The position numbers were made by a program, and so were the translations under genes. This document shows positions 18,030-26,844 of a DNA stretch of 64,000 nucleotides, piece after piece. The notes beneath the pieces were generated by a model. The model did no database searches. It was given only the letters and a program-made list of their open reading frames with translations, and had not been told where the DNA came from. The first letter of the stretch is position 1; the number at the start of each line of letters is the position of its first letter. This DNA comes from Brevundimonas alba (GTDB lineage Bacteria > Pseudomonadota > Alphaproteobacteria > Caulobacterales > Caulobacteraceae). The stretch lies in assembly GCF_011927945.1 (NCBI RefSeq), contig NZ_JAATJM010000001.1:567501-631500 (forward strand), in the 5' to 3' direction.

Positions 18030-18737
18030 TTAATCCAGCACACAGGCCGCGAGGCCGTCGTTTCGCACCGTCCCCATGGCGGCCTGCACACGCGAGGCCC
18101 GCCGGCGGATGTAAGGACCCGGCGATGAGGCATTGTAGCGCCGGGGCGAGGGCAGGATGGCCGCCAGCCGCGCCGCCTCGCGGGCGCTGAGCTCGTCCGC
18201 CGACTTGCCGAACCAGTGCTGCGACGCCGCCTCGGCGCCGTAGACGCCGGGCGCCCATTCAGCGACGTTCAGATAGACCTCCATGACCCGGCGCTTGCCC
18301 CACAGGGTCTCGATCAGAACGGTGTAGCCCGCCTCCAAGCCCTTGCGGACCCAGTCGCGCCCCGGCCAGAGGAAGACGTTCTTGGCGGTCTGCTGGCTGA
18401 TGGTCGAGCCGCCGCGGATGCGGCCGCGCCCGCGTTTCTCGGCCCGCGCATTCGCCTTCAGAGCCTTCTCGATCGCCTTCATGTCGAAGCCTCGATGCGA
18501 GCAGAAGGTCGAGTCCTCGGACGCGATCACCGCCTCAATGAGACGCGGCGAGATGTTGTTCAGCGACCGCCAGCGGTAGGACATCCCCTCCCCTTCCACC
18601 GCACGAGTGACCATCAGGAAGGTGGTCGGCGGAGGGACGAAACGATGCACGCCGACGCTGACCAGCAACAGCAGGCCCAGCATGACAATGACGGTCAGCA
18701 CGGGCCGTCGGCGCTTCTTGATCGGGTTGCCCGCCAT
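18030..18737 (-). CDS. mtgA: Monofunctional peptidoglycan transglycosylase
   Basis: This 235-aa GT51 enzyme polymerises lipid II glycan strands in the periplasm. A single N-terminal membrane anchor (PVLTVIVMLGLLLLVSVGV) precedes the catalytic motifs EDSTFCSHRGFD (catalytic Glu), RGGSTISQQTAKNVFLW, KRRVMEVYLN and GAEAASQHWFGK. It lacks a transpeptidase domain, as expected of MtgA. I use ATG 18737; an in-frame TTG at 18773, 6 nt after the stop of the upstream WD40 gene, is a possible longer start. Neither has a clear Shine-Dalgarno. It probably shares a transcript with the WD40 gene. Confidence 0.92.
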   Translation of the reverse strand: MAGNPIKKRRRPVLTVIVMLGLLLLVSVGVHRFVPPPTTFLMVTRAVEGEGMSYRWRSLNNISPRLIEAVIASEDSTFCSHRGFDMKAIEKALKANARAEKRGRGRIRGGSTISQQTAKNVFLWPGRDWVRKGLEAGYTVLIETLWGKRRVMEVYLNVAEWAPGVYGAEAASQHWFGKSADELSAREAARLAAILPSPRRYNASSPGPYIRRRASRVQAAMGTVRNDGLAACVLD

Positions 18738-18778
18738 CGGCGCGATGTGACGCGTCCGCGTGGTTGAGCGCAAGCGTT

Positions 18779-19744
18779 TCAGATATCCGCTACGCCCGCC
18801 TGACCGTCCTCGTCCGCCCAGGCGACACGGCCGGCGTCGGCGCTCATGGCCAGGGCTGTGACCGGCGCGCCCTTCTCCGCCTTGAGGAAGTTCAGGCCAC
18901 GGCCCGCCGGATCCGCCAGCCAGACACGACCGTCATTGAGGCCCGCGGCCACGACGCCATGCTTCGGCTGCGACGCGACGAGAGCGACGAGGCTGCCCTC
19001 GTCGAAGCCGATCTCTGTCGCCTCGCGTCCCATTGGACCGTTCGATCCGATGAAGGGCCACAGAACAGCGCCCTGAGCCCCCGATGTGGCGAGCAGCGAG
19101 CCGTTGGAGAGGAAGCTCATCGAGCGAACCTTGGACGGATAGCCGCCCATCCGCAGGTTCTTCTGGTCCTTGATGCGCCAGCCGTGCAGCTGGTTGTCCT
19201 GCATGGCGCTGACGACGAAGGCGCCATCGGGCGACCAGGTCACGCCGGTGTGCGACCCGGCCCACTTCAGGAAGGTCGGCTTCTGGTCGGCGATACGGGC
19301 GAACCACAGGGCCGCGCCGCCATAGGTCGAGGCGGCGATTCGCCGGCCCTTCGGCTCGAAGGCGACGCCCGAGACGGTGCGCTCGTGCTGGAAGTCGCGG
19401 CGGAAGCCGGCGTCCTTCGCATCGATCACCGAGAGGGTCTTGCCGGCGGAAAAGGCGATCAGTCCGCTCTCGGGCGAGGCGTCGATCGCGTCGATCCACT
19501 GGCCCTTTGAGGTCGCCAGCACGCCGGCCTCGCCGCGCCGGTGCCAGATGACCCGGCCGTCGTCGCCGCCGGTGACCACGCCATCTCCGGACGGATGGAC
19601 CGCGGCGCTCAGCACCGCGCCGTCATGGGCGGCGCTGAACTCGCCGCCTTCGAAGCGGACCGAGCCGTCGCCCAGGGCGAAGACCGCCCCGGTGCTGTCG
19701 AACAGGGCGGCGGTGACCTGGGCGTCGAAGGTTTGGGTCTTCAT
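18779..19744 (-). CDS. WD40 repeat protein
   Basis: This 321-aa protein is made of beta-propeller-type repeats: AAVHPSGDGVVTGGDDGRVIWH, VAFEPKGRRIAASTYGG, VTWSPDGAFVVSAMQD, MSFLSNGSLLATSGAQG and LAMSADAGRVAWADEDG. It has no signal peptide or membrane helix, so it is likely cytoplasmic and a scaffold for other proteins. The ATG at 19744 is taken because the propeller begins soon after. It lies immediately upstream of mtgA on the same strand, and a lipoprotein gene lies 61 nt upstream. Function is unknown. Confidence 0.85.
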   Translation of the reverse strand: MKTQTFDAQVTAALFDSTGAVFALGDGSVRFEGGEFSAAHDGAVLSAAVHPSGDGVVTGGDDGRVIWHRRGEAGVLATSKGQWIDAIDASPESGLIAFSAGKTLSVIDAKDAGFRRDFQHERTVSGVAFEPKGRRIAASTYGGAALWFARIADQKPTFLKWAGSHTGVTWSPDGAFVVSAMQDNQLHGWRIKDQKNLRMGGYPSKVRSMSFLSNGSLLATSGAQGAVLWPFIGSNGPMGREATEIGFDEGSLVALVASQPKHGVVAAGLNDGRVWLADPAGRGLNFLKAEKGAPVTALAMSADAGRVAWADEDGQAGVADI

Positions 19745-19805
19745 GCTGGTCCGTTTAGTGGCCGGGCCGGGGGCGTCAACTCGCTCCCCGACACGGTTGC
19801 GGTGG

Positions 19806-20537
19806 TCACCCGGCGGGACGGGCGCCTGCATGCTGTTGGAGGATGGACGTCCACAGCCTGGCGACCTCCCCGAGTCCGTCCTCGAAGGCCCGGCGCTCAG
19901 CCCTGAGGCGCGCGGCCTCGATGGCCTGTTCGGAGCCCCACAGGTTGGACCGCTGGTCCTCCGTGGCCGTGGTTTCGCCGGTACCGTAGACGAACCCCGT
20001 CCGGACATCGATGACCATGAAGGCGCAGGTGGCGTTCACCACCGCCTTGCGGGTGGGCAGGAAGCCGAGCGCGATGGTCTGCAGCGGCCCGACATCGGCG
20101 CTCTCGGTGCGGAAGCGGGTGTCGATCGTATAGACCAGCAGGGCGTCGGCCCTCAGCTGCGCAGCCGCTGCGCGCAGGTCCCGGGTGGTTCCGAGATTGG
20201 CGGGAACCAGCAGGCGGCTGACCGGCGCGACCGCCAGAACCTGGGGCATGGCGCCGAGGCGAGCGAAGCTCTCGTCCGTCTCGATGTCGCGCGTCGTGAC
20301 GATGCCGAAGGCGCCGGTCCCGACACTGTTGTTCGAGCCGCTTCGGTAACCCGGCGCCGCGACGCGCGCGACGGCGAGCCGCGCGGGGAAGGTGATCGCC
20401 GGCTCCCGCTGGAAGGCGGCGGCGATATCGCCGTCGTTTTCGGAGATGGCCGCGAGCGACACCCCGGCTCCCGGCGTGGTGTAGGTCGAGCAGCCGCACA
20501 GCAGGGCCACACAGGCCAGCAGCACCAGTTTCTTCAT
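19806..20537 (-). CDS. Predicted lipoprotein, unknown family
   Basis: This 243-aa protein starts with a clear lipoprotein signal (MKKLVLLACVALLCGC, lipobox LCGC). A well-formed GGAGGA lies 6 nt upstream of the ATG at 20537. The mature part has an alpha/beta pattern (ADALLVYTIDTRF, CAFMVIDVRTGFVYGTGE) reminiscent of small outer-membrane lipoproteins that probe envelope state. I cannot name a family. It is followed on the same strand by the WD40 and mtgA genes and could share their transcript. Confidence 0.8.
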   Translation of the reverse strand: MKKLVLLACVALLCGCSTYTTPGAGVSLAAISENDGDIAAAFQREPAITFPARLAVARVAAPGYRSGSNNSVGTGAFGIVTTRDIETDESFARLGAMPQVLAVAPVSRLLVPANLGTTRDLRAAAAQLRADALLVYTIDTRFRTESADVGPLQTIALGFLPTRKAVVNATCAFMVIDVRTGFVYGTGETTATEDQRSNLWGSEQAIEAARLRAERRAFEDGLGEVARLWTSILQQHAGARPAG

Positions 20538-20594
20538 GGCGTCCTCCGGCCCCGACCCTAGCGGATCAGGCGAGGCTGAACAGTCCCCGGCGCC

Positions 20595-20822
20595 TCAACT
20601 CCGCCCGTGAGTCTCCACCCAGCGCTGGGTCATCAGCGCCGCATTTGCGTAGGCCTCCTGCAGCTCGGCGCTCCAGTAGGTCAGGCGTTCGAGCGGGATG
20701 GGTTTGCCCGAGACGGCGCAGCGGACGTGGTCGCCGCCCTCGACGATGTCGAAGTCCGCGCGATCGTAGCGCAGGACCGCCTCACGCCCCTGCACCGGGA
20801 GAGGTTTCGGGGGCGGGTTCAT
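20595..20822 (-). CDS. DUF2093 family protein
   Basis: This 75-aa protein is recognisable as DUF2093, a small alphaproteobacterial family. It has the conserved RYDRADFDIVEGGDHVRC, CAVSGKPIPLERLTYWS and QEAYANA blocks. The two cysteines (VRCAVSG and the surrounding fold) suggest a possible metal or structural site, but no function is established. It lies 64 nt downstream of the CobW-type GTPase gene on the same strand and may be the last member of the metal operon. Confidence 0.85.
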   Translation of the reverse strand: MNPPPKPLPVQGREAVLRYDRADFDIVEGGDHVRCAVSGKPIPLERLTYWSAELQEAYANAALMTQRWVETHGRS

Positions 20823-20886
20823 CGATCCGCTCCAAAGTTGGGATCAGGCCGCCGCGCGTCGCAGCGGGTGGGGTCAACCGAGCCGG

Positions 20887-21996
20887 TCATGCTGCGCAGG
20901 CCTCGAACCCCTTGCGCAATTCCGCTTCGTCCAGATCGCGGCCGATGAAGACCGCGCGGGACCAGCGGCGCTCCAGCGCGCCCCAGGGCTTCTGCAGCTC
21001 GCCCTCGAGAATCATGTGAACGGCCTGGAAGACCAGCCGCCGGTCCTCGCCGGAGACGTCGATGATGCCCTTGGCGCGCAGGATGTTCTGGCCCTGCTCG
21101 CCCAGCAGACGGTCGAGCCACGCCGTGAATTTCGTGCCGTCCATGGGCCGGTCGAGCGACAGGGAGATGCCCTTGATGTCGTCCTCGTGCGCATGGCCGC
21201 GCGCGCCGTGGGCGTGTTCGTGCTCATGGGCGTGAGCGTGGTCATGGCCATGATGATCGTGGGCGTGGTCGTGGCCACAGTGTTCGTCGTGGACGTGGCC
21301 GTCCTCGCCGTGGCCGGGGTTGGCGAACTCCGGCTTGATGTCGAGGATACGCTCGAGATCGAACCCGCCGAGACCGAGCACCTGATCCAGCGGCACATCG
21401 GCGCGTTCGGCGCGGGTGATCGGCGCCAGTGGATTCAGCTTGCGGAGTCGGCGTTCGACCTCGACGAGATCGGCCTCGGACACCAGATCGACCTTGTTGA
21501 GGATGATGCGGTCGGCGAAGGCGACCTGTTCTCGCGCCTCCTTGGAATCGTCGAGGCGGGCCATGACGTGTTTGGCGTCGACGAGGGCGGTGACGCTGTC
21601 CAGCTGGGTCTTCGCCTTGACGTCCTCGTCGACGAAGAAGGTCTGGGCGACGGGGCCGGGATCGGCGAGGCCGGTCGTTTCGACGATGATGGCGTCGAAG
21701 GCGGGCTTGCCGGGGCGCTGGCGCTTCATCAGGCCGGCGACGACGCGGATCAGGTCGCCGCGCACCGTGCAGCAGACGCAGCCGTTGTTCATCTCGAACA
21801 CGTCCTCGTCGGCGCCGACCACCAGATCGTTGTCGATGCCGATCTCGCCGAACTCGTTGACGATCACAGCGTAACGCTTGCCGTGGTCCTCGGTGAGGAT
21901 GCGGTTGAGCAGGGTGGTCTTGCCGGCGCCGAGATAGCCGGTGAGGACGGTGACGGGGATCTTGCCAGAGGTCTGGCCGGAAGCGGTGTCGGTCAT
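20887..21996 (-). CDS. CobW/ZigA-family zinc-associated GTPase (metallochaperone)
   Basis: This 369-aa G3E GTPase is predicted to deliver Zn2+ to client proteins. It carries Walker [10 protein letters not shown] (20-28), the family metal-binding CxCC motif C73-V-C75-C76, ETTGLADP (switch), and NKVD for guanine specificity. A long histidine-rich insert (about 225-263, many HDH and HEH repeats) precedes the CobW C-terminal domain. The gene follows the CDF exporter by 37 nt. The operon is headed by a Zur-like palindrome, so I favour a zinc role. Cobalamin synthesis is less likely because no cob genes are near. Confidence 0.92.
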   Translation of the reverse strand: MTDTASGQTSGKIPVTVLTGYLGAGKTTLLNRILTEDHGKRYAVIVNEFGEIGIDNDLVVGADEDVFEMNNGCVCCTVRGDLIRVVAGLMKRQRPGKPAFDAIIVETTGLADPGPVAQTFFVDEDVKAKTQLDSVTALVDAKHVMARLDDSKEAREQVAFADRIILNKVDLVSEADLVEVERRLRKLNPLAPITRAERADVPLDQVLGLGGFDLERILDIKPEFANPGHGEDGHVHDEHCGHDHAHDHHGHDHAHAHEHEHAHGARGHAHEDDIKGISLSLDRPMDGTKFTAWLDRLLGEQGQNILRAKGIIDVSGEDRRLVFQAVHMILEGELQKPWGALERRWSRAVFIGRDLDEAELRKGFEACAA

Positions 21997-22033
21997 GGGC
22001 GCCAGATGGCGCCTCGGGCGCCGCTTGTGAAGG

Positions 22034-22981
22034 TCAGCAGTCCGGACAATCCGGCAGGGCGCCGGCTTCCAGCTGCAGGGTGGTGTGGTGGATGGCGAAG
22101 CGGGAGCGGGCGAGAGTGTGCGCCTCGGCCAGCAGGGCTTCGGGATCCGGCCGGTCGTGCACGAGGTGGGCCGTCAGCGCCGTCTCCGTGGTCGACAGGC
22201 CCCAGACGTGCAGATCGTGCACCGCGCCCACGCCGGGAAGGGCGAGCAGGGCCGCACGAACCGCTTCCACGTCGACGCCCCGGGGCGCGGCGTCCAGCGC
22301 CAGATTGACGGAGTCCTTGAGAAGCCCCCAGGTGCCGAACAGGATCACGGCCACGATGATCAGGCTGACCAGCGGGTCGATGATGGACCAGCCGGTGAAC
22401 AGTATGGCCGCGCCGGCCAGCACCACGCCGATCGAAACGGCCGCGTCGGCCATCATGTGCAGATAGGCGCCGCGGGCGTTCAGGTCCGAATGCTGGTCGC
22501 GCATGAACAGCAGGGCGGTGCCCAGATTGATGACGAAGCCGATGCCCGCGACGATCATGACGATCTGCGACTGGACCTCGGCGCCGTTGTCGAGCCGCTG
22601 GACGGCTTCGACGGCGATGGCCCCGCAGGCGAAGATCAGCAACAGGGCGTTAGCCAGCGCAGCGAGCACCGTCGCCTTGCCGTAGCCGTAGGTCTTCTGG
22701 GGTCCGCCCGCGCGCCGCGCCAGCCAGGCCGCGCCGCCCGCCATCGCGAGGCCGAGGACGTCCGAGAGGTTGTGACCCGCGTCCGCCAGCAAGGCCGTCG
22801 AGCCGCTCCACAGCCCTGCCCCGACCTCGCAGCCGACGAAGGCGAGATTGACGATCAGCCCGATGGCGTAGCGCCAGTCGCCGGTGTCGACAGGGCCATG
22901 GTGATGGTGGCCGTGCGCATGCCCGTGATCGTGATGATCAGGGTCATCGTCGGCATGAGAGTGGCCGTGGTCGTGCGCCAT
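22034..22981 (-). CDS. Cation diffusion facilitator family transporter (CzcD/DmeF-like)
   Basis: This 315-aa inner-membrane protein has a histidine-rich N-terminus ([11 protein letters not shown]...), six predicted helices and the metal site pairs HNLSD in TM2 and HMMAD in TM5. A C-terminal cytoplasmic ferredoxin-like domain contains HDLHVWGLS. Family members export Zn2+, Co2+ or Ni2+ in exchange for protons. It sits in the middle of a four-gene metal operon, 10 nt after the preceding membrane-protein gene. An exporter together with a Zn-limitation-type GTPase is notable. Metal specificity cannot be fixed from sequence. Confidence 0.93.
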   Translation of the reverse strand: MAHDHGHSHADDDPDHHDHGHAHGHHHHGPVDTGDWRYAIGLIVNLAFVGCEVGAGLWSGSTALLADAGHNLSDVLGLAMAGGAAWLARRAGGPQKTYGYGKATVLAALANALLLIFACGAIAVEAVQRLDNGAEVQSQIVMIVAGIGFVINLGTALLFMRDQHSDLNARGAYLHMMADAAVSIGVVLAGAAILFTGWSIIDPLVSLIIVAVILFGTWGLLKDSVNLALDAAPRGVDVEAVRAALLALPGVGAVHDLHVWGLSTTETALTAHLVHDRPDPEALLAEAHTLARSRFAIHHTTLQLEAGALPDCPDC

Positions 22982-22991
22982 TCGCTGAGCT

Positions 22992-23651
22992 TTAGGGCTG
23001 ATAGACGACGACGAGAAGCCCGATCGCGATCAGGGCCAGCCCCAGCACCGCGCCCTCGTAGCGGGCCCATCGCTCCAGCCGGAGCACCGACCAGCCCGCC
23101 CGGGCCAGCAGGGTGAAGACCGCCATGCCGAGGATGGTCCCGACAGCGAAAGCCATGGTCAGACCGGACAGAACGCCGATCCCGGCCTCCGCCTGGTTGA
23201 GATAGAAGGGCAGGAGAACCTCGCCGGGCGAGATGGCCATCATCGCCACGAGGCCAAGGAAGGCCGCGGCGTGGGACGCGCGTGGCTCGGCGGCGTCCAG
23301 TTGCGGACCGCCAGCGACCTGCGGCCGCCGCACCGCCGCCCGCACCAGATAGAAGGCGCCGAACACGAACAGCAGGGTCGCCGACAGATAGGGCAGCAGG
23401 CCCGAGACCCACTGGTCGAGAGCCAATCCCGCCAGCACGATCAGGCCCCCGGCCAGCGCGGTCGAGGCGATGTGCGCCAGACCGGCCACGACAACGGCGG
23501 TGAGAATCCGGCCGCGGCTCCAGCGCTGGGCCCGTCCCACGAGAACGAAGGGCAGCCAGTGGGTTGGCAGGGCCGCATGCAGGAAAGCCGTCGCGAAGCC
23601 GACACCCAGCAGGGAGATCAGGACGGTTTGGTCAGGAGCGGACGGCGACAT
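22992..23651 (-). CDS. Six-helix membrane protein of the RcnA/HupE-like metal transporter type
   Basis: This 219-aa polytopic protein has about six hydrophobic segments. Conserved-looking intramembrane motifs are HAALPTHWLPFVLVG near the N-terminus and ISPGEVLLPFYL in the middle. The His/Pro-rich first motif and GE motif resemble the Ni/Co transporter (NicO/RcnA) and LysE-like superfamily. The ATG at 23651 has GAGGAG 5 nt upstream. It is the first gene of the metal operon, and the palindrome GTTACTTTATAAC lies 17 nt upstream of the start. Transport of a metal ion is inferred from context. Confidence 0.75.
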   Translation of the reverse strand: MSPSAPDQTVLISLLGVGFATAFLHAALPTHWLPFVLVGRAQRWSRGRILTAVVVAGLAHIASTALAGGLIVLAGLALDQWVSGLLPYLSATLLFVFGAFYLVRAAVRRPQVAGGPQLDAAEPRASHAAAFLGLVAMMAISPGEVLLPFYLNQAEAGIGVLSGLTMAFAVGTILGMAVFTLLARAGWSVLRLERWARYEGAVLGLALIAIGLLVVVYQP

Positions 23652-23667
23652 CGCTCCTCTGTAGCCT

Positions 23668-23680
23668 GTTACTTTATAAC
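23668..23680 (-). promoter_or_regulatory. Zur-box-like palindrome
   Basis: GTTACTTTATAAC has GTTA/TAAC arms around a 5-nt centre and lies 17-29 nt upstream of the metal operon start. It differs by one base from the GTTAT-N3-ATAAC form typical of alphaproteobacterial Zur sites. It is a candidate zinc-responsive operator. Confidence 0.55.
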
Positions 23681-23711
23681 GGTCGATAGGCGCCGTTCGC
23701 GACGGGTTGGA

Positions 23712-25622
23712 TCAGAACAGCCAGCCGTCGTGGTCGTGCAAGCGCCCGATATCGTCCGTGCCGCCCACGTAGCCGCCCTCGGGAGAGAGGGTGAGCATGT
23801 GGGTGGGGAAGGCTTCGATGAGCTCGGCGTCGAGCAGCACCGAAGACGCCATCTGCCCGTCGTCGCCGGGCAGCACCAGCGGCCCGTCCACGTCCTTGAA
23901 CGACAGGAAATCGTCGTCGATCAGTCCGGGCAGGACCTGCGCGATATCCAGCGTCTTGTCGGAAAGGACCGGGGCCGGATCGACCGAAACCAGGGCATAG
24001 GTGGAGCCGTCCGAGAAACGGAGCTGGTCGATGTCGAGCAGGAGGTCGGACCCGTCCCGGTCGGCGACCAGATCGGTGATGCCCCACGCCCCGCCGCCGA
24101 GATCCTCGATCTCGTAGTCTGCGAGGACGCCGGACATCACGGCGGTGTCGTTGCCTCCGCCGCCGCAGCCGCAGCCGCTGGCGCCCACAAGGATGTCGTC
24201 GCCCTTCAGGCCGGTCAGGAAGTCGTCACCGTCGCCGCCCACGATGGCGTTGTCTTCGTCATTGCCCGTGCCCACGAAATTGCCGACCCCGTCAAAGGCC
24301 AGGTCCTCGAAATTGGCCCGCAGGGTGTAGCTGTTCCGCGTGGTCAAGACGCTGTCGTGACCCTCGTTGGCGAACTCGACGAGCGTGTCGTTGGCTTCGA
24401 CGTAGTAGCGGTCGTCGCCGAGCCCGCCCTGCAACTGGTTGGCCGCGCCGTTGCCGCCCTCCAGCAGATCGTCGCCGTCGAGGCCAATCAGGACGTCGCT
24501 GCCGGCGCCGCCATACAGATAGTTGTCGATCGAGCCGCCGATGATGATGTCGTTGAAGGCGCTTCCGGTGACGTCCTCGATGCTGATCAGCTGATCCGAG
24601 GAGCCGTCGCCATCGTTCACCGCCTGCCCGGTATTGAGCTTGATGAAGACGCCGCCCGCCGCGCCGCTGTAGTCGACCATGTCGTAGTCGGCGCCGCCGC
24701 GCAGGATGTCCGCTCCACCGCCACCGACCAGCCGGTCGTAGCCGTCGCCGCCGTCGAGGACATTGACGCCGGCGTCGCCGGTCAGATCGTCGTCCCAGAC
24801 GGAGCCCGTGACGTTCTCGAAGTTGGCGAGAATATCCGTCGATCCATCGCCGTCGTCCGAGGCCTCGCCGTCCGCCAGGCTGAGCACCACGCCCGACCCC
24901 GCCAGCCGGTAATCGACCGTATCGATCCCGTCGCCGCCGTCGAGGCTGTCGGCGCCCTCACGACCCGACAGCACATCGGCGCCGATGTTGCCGGTGATGG
25001 CGTTGTCCTCGGCGTTGCCGATGCCGGTGAACGCGCCCGAGCCGGTATAGGTCAGGTCTTCGATGTTGGCGGCCATGACAAGGCGCGCCTGGGTCGTGAA
25101 GATCCGGTCGTGTCCCTCGCCCGCGAATTCGACCAGGGTATCGTTGGCGCTGACGTAGTAGTCGTCGTCGCCGATGCCGCCCTGGAGCTGGTTGGCGAGG
25201 ACGGATCCGCCGATCAGAATGTCGTCGCCGCCGAGGCCGATCAGGAAGTCCTGGCCGGCGCCACCCGACAGCACATTGTTTCCGACCGTGCCCAGCAGGG
25301 TGTCGTTGAACGCCGATCCCGTCACGTTCTCGATGGAGATCAGGGTGTCGGTTCCCCCGTCCCCGTCCACCGTCGTCTGCCCGGCGAACAGGCGGACCAC
25401 GACGCCGGCCGCCGCCGTCGTATAGTCCGCGGTGTCGCTGCCGAGGCCGCCATCCATGACATCGACGCCGCCGCCGCCGCTCAGGGTGTCGTCGCCGTCG
25501 AGTCCATCGATCGTGTCGTCGCCGGCCGTTCCGGGCAGGGTGTTGTCGCCGCTGTCGCCCACGACAGGCACGAAGAGAAACGTATCCGGCTTGCCGGCGC
25601 GGAGGCTCGAGTGAATGCTCAT
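23712..25622 (-). CDS. RTX (hemolysin-type calcium-binding repeat) protein
   Basis: This 636-aa glycine/aspartate-rich protein has multiple GGxGxDxLx nonapeptide clusters (GLDGDDTLSGG, GGAGQDFLIG, GGDGIDTVDY, GGDGYDRLVGG, GGAGSDVLIG, GGDGDDFLTG). Two long homologous modules share DGDGGTDTLISIENVTGSAF-type and NQLQGGIGDDDYYV-type blocks, indicating internal duplication. It has no N-terminal signal peptide; such proteins leave by type I secretion using a C-terminal signal and fold on binding Ca2+. An odd GASGCGCGGGG stretch near residue 490 holds the clustered cysteines, rare in RTX proteins. No T1SS genes are in the window, and function is unknown. ATG 25622 follows AGAGGGG. Confidence 0.9.
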   Translation of the reverse strand: MSIHSSLRAGKPDTFLFVPVVGDSGDNTLPGTAGDDTIDGLDGDDTLSGGGGVDVMDGGLGSDTADYTTAAAGVVVRLFAGQTTVDGDGGTDTLISIENVTGSAFNDTLLGTVGNNVLSGGAGQDFLIGLGGDDILIGGSVLANQLQGGIGDDDYYVSANDTLVEFAGEGHDRIFTTQARLVMAANIEDLTYTGSGAFTGIGNAEDNAITGNIGADVLSGREGADSLDGGDGIDTVDYRLAGSGVVLSLADGEASDDGDGSTDILANFENVTGSVWDDDLTGDAGVNVLDGGDGYDRLVGGGGADILRGGADYDMVDYSGAAGGVFIKLNTGQAVNDGDGSSDQLISIEDVTGSAFNDIIIGGSIDNYLYGGAGSDVLIGLDGDDLLEGGNGAANQLQGGLGDDRYYVEANDTLVEFANEGHDSVLTTRNSYTLRANFEDLAFDGVGNFVGTGNDEDNAIVGGDGDDFLTGLKGDDILVGASGCGCGGGGNDTAVMSGVLADYEIEDLGGGAWGITDLVADRDGSDLLLDIDQLRFSDGSTYALVSVDPAPVLSDKTLDIAQVLPGLIDDDFLSFKDVDGPLVLPGDDGQMASSVLLDAELIEAFPTHMLTLSPEGGYVGGTDDIGRLHDHDGWLF

Positions 25623-25820
25623 GGCGGCCCCTCTTTCGATGCAGAGACAGCGGCCACAGGGGCTCGCGCCTGAGAAAACGTCGTTATCAACTTCTTACCG
25701 CCGCGCGGAGGCCGGTGCAATCGATGACTCGCGAGGCGCGAACACCGCCGTATGTCCTCTGGAGGGTCGAGCCGGTGACTGCGTGCAAGCCCTGAAAAGC
25801 CCGAACGGCCGGGTTTCGCG

Positions 25821-25848
25821 TTGACTCGGCGACCCCCTTCCGTATATG
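25821..25848 (+). promoter_or_regulatory. Sigma-70-type promoter of rplU-rpmA
   Basis: TTGACT (25821-25826), a 16-nt spacer and TATATG (25843-25848) form a good housekeeping promoter, predicting a start near 25855. This leaves a ~60-nt leader before rplU. Confidence 0.6.
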
Positions 25849-25860
25849 TCGCCGCTCTTC

Positions 25861-25895
25861 GCCCGAGGGGGACCCCCGTCGGGCTTATTCTTTTT
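25861..25895 (+). promoter_or_regulatory. Terminator-like hairpin in the rplU leader
   Basis: GCCCGA (25861-25866) pairs with TCGGGC (25879-25884), with inner GGGGG/CCCCC pairing, and is followed by TTATTCTTTTT (25885-25895). The structure lies between the promoter and the rplU start, so it could be an attenuator or a ribosomal-protein autoregulatory leader. Confidence 0.5.
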
Positions 25896-25916
25896 GCGTT
25901 TCGCTGAGGCTTCAAC

Positions 25917-26462
25917 ATGTACGCGGTGATCAAGACCGGCGGCAAGCAGTACCGGGTTCAACCGGGCGACGTGATCGTGGTCGAGAAGCTCGACGGCGAC
26001 GCCGGCTCCAACGTGTCGTTCGGCGACGTGCTGATGCTGGGCGGCGACAACGGCATCACCCTCGGCGCCCCGACGATCGCCGGCGCGACCGTCGCCGCGA
26101 CGCTGGTCGAAACCCGCAAGGGCGAGAAGATCAAGATCTTCAAGAAGATCCGTCGTCAGGGCTACCGCCGCACCAACGGCCACCGCCAGATGGAATCGGT
26201 CCTGCGCATCACCGGCATCGAAGGTGCCGGCGAGAACGCCAAGTGGGACGGCGAAACCTCGCTGATGACCAAGGCCGAAATGAACGCCCGCGCCCGTGGC
26301 CTGGCCCCGCGCGTCGAGGCGACCGAAGCTCCGGCCAAGCCGGCGAAGAAGGCCGCGGCTCCGAAGGCCGAAGCCGTCGCTGAAAAGCCCGCCGCCAAGA
26401 AGGCTCCGGCCAAAAAGGCCGCGCCCAAGACTGAAACCGCCGCCTCGTCTGACGAAGCGTAA
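25917..26462 (+). CDS. rplU: 50S ribosomal protein L21 with extended C-terminus
   Basis: The first ~100 of 181 residues are a canonical L21 (MYAVIKTGGKQYRVQPGD, then KIFKKIRRQGYRRTNGHRQ and VLRITGI), a 23S rRNA-binding protein of the large subunit. The remainder is a Lys/Ala/Pro-rich tail (APAKPAKKAAAPKAEA and similar), common in alphaproteobacterial L21 and probably disordered. The ATG at 25917 has GCTGAGG upstream. It is first in the operon with rpmA, 27 nt apart, and is preceded by a terminator-like leader hairpin. Confidence 0.97.
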   Translation: MYAVIKTGGKQYRVQPGDVIVVEKLDGDAGSNVSFGDVLMLGGDNGITLGAPTIAGATVAATLVETRKGEKIKIFKKIRRQGYRRTNGHRQMESVLRITGIEGAGENAKWDGETSLMTKAEMNARARGLAPRVEATEAPAKPAKKAAAPKAEAVAEKPAAKKAPAKKAAPKTETAASSDEA

Positions 26463-26489
26463 GAACGATACGAGAGTAGGAGCAAACCC

Positions 26490-26774
26490 ATGGCTCACAA
26501 GAAATCCGGTGGTTCGTCGCGTAACGGTCGCGACTCCGAGTCGAAGCGCCTCGGCGTGAAGAAGTTCGGCGGCGAGCGCGTGCTGGCCGGCAACATCCTC
26601 GTGCGTCAGCGCGGCACCACCTTCCACCCGGGTGAGAACGTCGGCCTCGGCCGCGACCACACCCTGTTCGCCACCGCCACCGGCTCGGTCAAATTCACCA
26701 CCAAGCGTGGCGGCCGATGCTACGTGTCGATTCTTCCGGCCAATGACACCATGCCGGCCATGGCCGCCGAATAG
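26490..26774 (+). CDS. rpmA: 50S ribosomal protein L27
   Basis: This 94-aa L27 starts [20 protein letters not shown] and has the core [40 protein letters not shown] and a VKFTTKRGG segment. Its N-terminal tail reaches the peptidyl-transferase centre. No N-terminal cleavage extension of the Firmicutes type is present. It follows rplU with a clear Shine-Dalgarno (GTAGGAGC). A strong intrinsic terminator lies 70 nt downstream. Confidence 0.98.
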   Translation: MAHKKSGGSSRNGRDSESKRLGVKKFGGERVLAGNILVRQRGTTFHPGENVGLGRDHTLFATATGSVKFTTKRGGRCYVSILPANDTMPAMAAE

Positions 26775-26844
26775 CGCGAACGGAACACCTCCCGGATCGC
26801 GCAAGGCTCAAGAGCCGCGATCCGGACCAAGGGAAATATTTCCG

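Noticed and set aside
21180..21300. His-codon-rich stretch that looked like a DNA repeat or CRISPR
   Set aside because: It is the coding region for the histidine-rich loop of the CobW protein; there are no regular spacers.
23271..25673. 800-codon plus-strand frame opposite the RTX and membrane-protein genes
   Set aside because: It is a shadow of the repetitive GGxGxD codons of the RTX gene on the other strand, with no start-site or domain support.
26771..26800. GGAAC downstream of rpmA as a possible stress promoter for the GNAT gene
   Set aside because: No CGTT or similar -10 element at the required spacing.
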